Of a DNA stretch of 30,375 nucleotides, positions 26,915 to 30,375 are shown piece after piece. How positions within the stretch are numbered: the first letter of the stretch is position 1; each line of letters starts with the position of its first letter. Both the position numbers and the translations under genes were made by a program. The stretch lies in the IMG/VR virus record IMGVR_UViG_3300048838_000549, positions 1-30,375 of that record; one strand, written 5' to 3'. The notes beneath the pieces were generated by a model, which was given only the letters and a program-made list of their open reading frames with translations, ran no database searches and was not told where the DNA came from. This DNA is from a virus.

Positions 26915-28393
26915 ATGTCTAGAAGAATCTTTCTTGATGTAGAAGAAGCTTTAGCACGAGAAGTTCGTAGGATTACATTTCACGACTCTCGTACTCAGGA
27001 CAAAGTAATTCTTCAAGACACTTATGATGTATTTACTGGAGAAGTAATACAAGCTCCAATTGAAGCTAACTTCTATGATTCTAGTGCAGATACCCAACAT
27101 ATTCAGTATCCTCACGTTTTTATTAGATTAATGAAAACTAAAGAAGATAGAACTACTGGAAGAGTGGTTCCTCAATACGGTAAATGGATTGTATCTCCAG
27201 TTACGACCTCCCCTGGCGCATATCAAATTATAGTACCAGGTTCAGACGCTCTTATCACAGCGTTGGGAAGCTCACTAACAACTACTATATTTCAAATTAG
27301 AAAAGTCCAAGTAGGACATCTGATTAGACTTTTAGCAGGTAATAACAAAGGAACTTATACTGTAAGCTCGATAACAATTAATCCGTCGGGCGACCACACA
27401 ATAACTGTATCCAATACACTTGTTACAAATTTACCTGCTCTATCTTACAATTTAGTAAATGGAGTAGTGACTTTTTTAAATGATATAGACCTTAATACAG
27501 TAAAGATAGGTGATATTTTTACTGACGCAAGTTCTAATACGTTTTCTATTACTGCTGTAAATCCAAGCCAAGCTTCTATAACTTTGGCACCTTCTTTAAT
27601 AGTGAATACTGCTCTTGGCGGTTCAGTATCACGTTCAGGAAATGTTTTTACAGCAACGGATTTGAGTCCGGTAAAATATTTAGTAATGGACCCAAACCAA
27701 CCAATTCAAACAGTTGGAGTTTGTGGGCCTCAAAATGCTTCTAGTAGTTACGCAGGGGTGAGCCCCGAAGTTCCTATTGACGCTTATTACTTAATACGAA
27801 TCGACTCCAAGACACGCGAAAACCACATATCAGTCCTTAATAGGGTTTGGGAGGAATTTAATCCTCCTAGAACAGCTTTACCTGTTATACGACGTTCTTC
27901 TCTTAGTGCCGAACAATCATTGACCGTGGATATTACCCTCGGTGGCAGCAATATTGTTGAAGTGGCCGATACTACCAAGTTTAAAGTAAATGACCAAGTA
28001 TTTGTATTTGATGATTTTACTCCAACAAAAGCAGTATCAGGTGACGGTTTTCAAAGACCGTTTAGTTCTAAAGTTGTAAATATCCTGTCAGCTACAGAAA
28101 TAGAGCTGGCAGATACAGTCCCCGATACTTACAAAGTTGAAAAAAGTTCTAAAATTGTAAGTAATGCACAGTTTCAGTTATTCATGTTTCATTTCGTGGA
28201 CCATGTTACAAAAGATGTCGAGGGAGCCCAATACTGGGTTCACGAGTTTACATTTTGGGTACAAGTGTTCGTAGATAGACTTGAAACACCTGCCGATACT
28301 TCGGCAGTTGTGGGAGCTGATTCTTCTGCTATTCTTGATATTGCTATTCCAATTGAAAATCTGGAAGGCGATATCATTATCGAAGACACTTAA
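26915..28393 (+). CDS. Virion neck or tail-terminator-region protein with repeated beta inserts
   Basis: This 492-residue protein starts MSRRIFLDVEEALAREVRRI. A core domain (residues about 1-130 and 265-330) is interrupted by beta modules near 133-167 (VGHLIRLLAGNNKGTYTVSS) and 196-227 (VKIGDIFTDASSNTFSITAV). A related module lies further on, near 350-400 (KFKVNDQVFVFDDF). These resemble an insert in the tail sheath (28411). It ends with an acidic tail. Position directly before the sheath suggests a tail-completion or collar protein; no family name can be given. Confidence 0.62.
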   Translation: MSRRIFLDVEEALAREVRRITFHDSRTQDKVILQDTYDVFTGEVIQAPIEANFYDSSADTQHIQYPHVFIRLMKTKEDRTTGRVVPQYGKWIVSPVTTSPGAYQIIVPGSDALITALGSSLTTTIFQIRKVQVGHLIRLLAGNNKGTYTVSSITINPSGDHTITVSNTLVTNLPALSYNLVNGVVTFLNDIDLNTVKIGDIFTDASSNTFSITAVNPSQASITLAPSLIVNTALGGSVSRSGNVFTATDLSPVKYLVMDPNQPIQTVGVCGPQNASSSYAGVSPEVPIDAYYLIRIDSKTRENHISVLNRVWEEFNPPRTALPVIRRSSLSAEQSLTVDITLGGSNIVEVADTTKFKVNDQVFVFDDFTPTKAVSGDGFQRPFSSKVVNILSATEIELADTVPDTYKVEKSSKIVSNAQFQLFMFHFVDHVTKDVEGAQYWVHEFTFWVQVFVDRLETPADTSAVVGADSSAILDIAIPIENLEGDIIIEDT

Positions 28394-28410
28394 TTTATGG
28401 GAGATAATAA

Positions 28411-29856
28411 ATGTCAATTTTAAATACAAATATCGGTCCTGAAAGGGTTCAGGTCTTCGACCAACCCATTGGAACCGTACAAGTTGCTGGAGCTTCTACT
28501 TCAGTTACGGCATTTCTTATCAGCACATCTAAAGTCGGCGCACCTCTTAATACACCTACTGCTGTCAATACATTTGAAGAGTTTGTGGATGCTTTTGGAG
28601 ACGCTGATGATATCCTTTACGACGGTTATTACGCTGTAAAGGGTTTTTATGATAATGCTGGTTCGGGAGCTGATGCTGTGATTGTTCACGTAGGAACAAC
28701 CCCAACTTCGTCTTCTTTCATTGGAAATGCCTCCCTTGGAACAGGTTTGCGAGCTTTAGATACTGTAGACTCAATTGGTCTAGTGTGTATTCCTGGTTTG
28801 CCTCTGTCTATGGCCTACGCAGTTCACGGCCCATTGATTGATTACTCTGAAACGGTTAGAGCGGAATTTGGTGCTACCCTTTCTACTCTCTTTTCGCTGC
28901 TTGCAGTGCCTAAAGAGATTAGTAAAGCTAATACTGACACGCAACTCTTAGGACCACTTACTGTTAGTACAGTAACTGGCCTTGTTGTCGGGTTTAGCGG
29001 TACGCCGAACCTTTCAAGTATCACTCCTGGTATGATTGTTAAAAAGGCAGGAGCATTCGTTGGAACAATTACTGCGGTAAATGACCCTTCAGATGAGTTG
29101 ACTTTGACCTCTGTTGGAACGATTGCAGTTTCTGATGCAAATATTACGTTGCACATGCCTTCTGCAATTACTTACAAAGATATGGTAGTTAACAACCCTT
29201 CACGAGTTTCTGCTTGGTATTTTAATAACCCAATCATGCGTGATGAAACTACTGGCGCAGCGCCTGATGACACAGTGGTCGTTGACCCTGTAGGACATTG
29301 TGCAGGAATTATGGCACGTATTGACCAAAATATTGCAATTGGCGGAGTATCACATGCTCCATCAGGAATTCAATATGCAGGACTTTCTGGCATTCAAGGA
29401 TTAAATCTTAGAATTTCTGAAAGACTGGATGCTGAACCTCTTCGACTTGCATTCATTAATAGACTTACGTCTTTTCCTGGTCAAGGTAATGTTATTTTTG
29501 GAGGATATACTGCTGGCGGCTCAGCCGTAACAGCTAGTGAACAACTCATTCAAGTAATGAGAAGTTTGCAGTATATTAAGTCTTCTTTGGAGCCAGGTTT
29601 GAGAGGCTTCTTGTGGGAAAATTTCTCACCAGAAACACAATCTCAAGTTGAACGGTCTATTGAGTCGTTTATGCGAAACAATATTCACCTGTTCCCTGCT
29701 GGTTTACCAGAGTCGCAACAATTTCGTGTTCTTAGAGTGGAACCAACTCAAGACGAACTTGACCAAGGACTCTTACGAGTACGAATTCAAGTTAAACCAA
29801 ACCAAGCGGTCAGATTCATTGAGATTTCTCTTGAATACCCACTTCCTACGGCTTAA
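28411..29856 (+). CDS. Tail sheath protein
   Basis: This 481-residue protein forms the contractile outer tube. The N-terminal part includes TAVNTFEEFVDAFGDADDIL and the strand AVIVHVG. The conserved C-terminal sheath domain is clear: SAWYFNNPIMRDETT, then DPVGHCAGIMARIDQ, then SAVTASEQLIQVMRSLQYIK, then FLWENFSPETQSQVERSIES and the final handshake strand VRFIEISLEYPLPTA. An inserted beta module lies at residues about 183-248 (ITPGMIVKKAGAFVGTITAV). It proves a myovirus-type tail. AAGGAG for the tube gene follows its stop. Confidence 0.93.
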   Translation: MSILNTNIGPERVQVFDQPIGTVQVAGASTSVTAFLISTSKVGAPLNTPTAVNTFEEFVDAFGDADDILYDGYYAVKGFYDNAGSGADAVIVHVGTTPTSSSFIGNASLGTGLRALDTVDSIGLVCIPGLPLSMAYAVHGPLIDYSETVRAEFGATLSTLFSLLAVPKEISKANTDTQLLGPLTVSTVTGLVVGFSGTPNLSSITPGMIVKKAGAFVGTITAVNDPSDELTLTSVGTIAVSDANITLHMPSAITYKDMVVNNPSRVSAWYFNNPIMRDETTGAAPDDTVVVDPVGHCAGIMARIDQNIAIGGVSHAPSGIQYAGLSGIQGLNLRISERLDAEPLRLAFINRLTSFPGQGNVIFGGYTAGGSAVTASEQLIQVMRSLQYIKSSLEPGLRGFLWENFSPETQSQVERSIESFMRNNIHLFPAGLPESQQFRVLRVEPTQDELDQGLLRVRIQVKPNQAVRFIEISLEYPLPTA

Positions 29857-29871
29857 TAAGGAGTACATAAT

Positions 29872-30375
29872 ATGGCAAGAAGTTCAGTCGTAGACCCATT
29901 AGAGAAGTTCCGGTTTGCAATTTCATGGACAGCAGATGGTGATTCTGAAGGTACAGCTTTAGTGCGCCTCGGTTTTCACGATATGCAAATGCCCAAACGA
30001 GCGACTAATAAAATTAGTTATCGTGAAGGTATTGACCCTGATATCAACCAACTAGCTCCAGGTTTGAGTACCACCGAAGATGTGGTTATGAGTCGCGGTA
30101 CTATTATCACTGATATGAATGATGAATTCTATAAGTGGATTAGTGCTGTTCATAATCCCACTGCTGGTCACGTAGGACGCGAAGCTCTAGCAGCTCGAGC
30201 GTCAAACGCAGCAGCACACAAGTTTCGTAAAGACGTAACTGTTCAGATGTTAGACCGTGAAGGTAATGTAGCCCGTCAATGGGTTTTGTACCAAGCATGG
30301 CCAACTAACTTTGTACCTGCTTCAGATTTGAATGCAGGCGAAGACGGTGAAAAAGCAATGGAACAACTTACTATT
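29872..30375 (+). CDS. Tail tube protein, truncated by the window
   Basis: The first 168 codons are present: MARSSVVDPLEKFRFAISWT, then RLGFHDMQMPKRATNKISYR, then PGLSTTEDVVMSRGTIITDM, then NDEFYKWISAVHN and the end WPTNFVPASDLNAG with MEQLTI. This matches the T4 gp19-type tube family (EDVV..RG...D..FY.W and the late P..F.P..DLNA...ME.LTI pattern). Few residues are likely missing. The tube forms the inner channel beneath the sheath. AAGGAG precedes the ATG. Confidence 0.9.
   Translation, partial: MARSSVVDPLEKFRFAISWTADGDSEGTALVRLGFHDMQMPKRATNKISYREGIDPDINQLAPGLSTTEDVVMSRGTIITDMNDEFYKWISAVHNPTAGHVGREALAARASNAAAHKFRKDVTVQMLDREGNVARQWVLYQAWPTNFVPASDLNAGEDGEKAMEQLTI

Overview
The window is a stretch of a large tailed-phage genome with a contractile tail (myovirus type). 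It carries, in order, terminase small and large subunits, portal, scaffold, HK97-fold major capsid protein, minor virion proteins, a lysis pair, neck-type proteins, tail sheath and the start of the tail tube. The DNA is AT-rich, genes are tightly packed with 1-26 nt overlaps, and Shine-Dalgarno sequences are clear. The host cannot be named. GG-N10-GC elements at 1-3.5 kb suggest a host with sigma-54 (RpoN). No tRNA, rRNA, CRISPR array or integrase was found.

Layout. (1) 1-1412, minus strand: small accessory genes, including one resembling the ribosomal L7/L12 C-terminal domain. (2) 1413-3950, plus strand: an unusual control-rich segment with about 30 copies of a 15-bp dyad (GTCTCA-NNN-TGAGAC and variants) running through both intergenic and coding DNA. 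Several sigma-54-like promoter elements are interspersed, with short genes and a gp88-family gene. (3) 4184-7139, minus strand, and 7406-10187, plus strand: two divergent cassettes of small proteins. Most share an N-terminal GD(x)I/V strand motif and a C-terminal tail of the form VExL(Y/F)G. In many gene pairs the next gene's ATG lies inside the Tyr-Gly codons of that tail. The cassettes are separated by a 266-bp control region with a palindrome and a promoter. (4) 10308-30375, plus strand: packaging and virion genes, interrupted by an HNH endonuclease after the terminase and a LAGLIDADG endonuclease directly before the portal. Three intrinsic terminators divide the virion block.

How it works together. 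Region 4 is the late program: DNA packaging (10601-12763), head building (15093-19716), surface and fibre-like proteins (19787-24105), lysis (24107-25047), neck and tail (25050 onward). Regions 1-3 look like early or host-takeover DNA: many tiny, unrecognised proteins expressed from short operons. Region 2 is the best candidate for an undescribed regulatory or replication system. The tail-motif family of region 3 is the best candidate for an undescribed protein family.

The portal gene lacks a normal start codon next to the homing endonuclease. The gene at 5451-6044 has an A9 run leading into an alternative frame that encodes an AT-hook-like basic tail.
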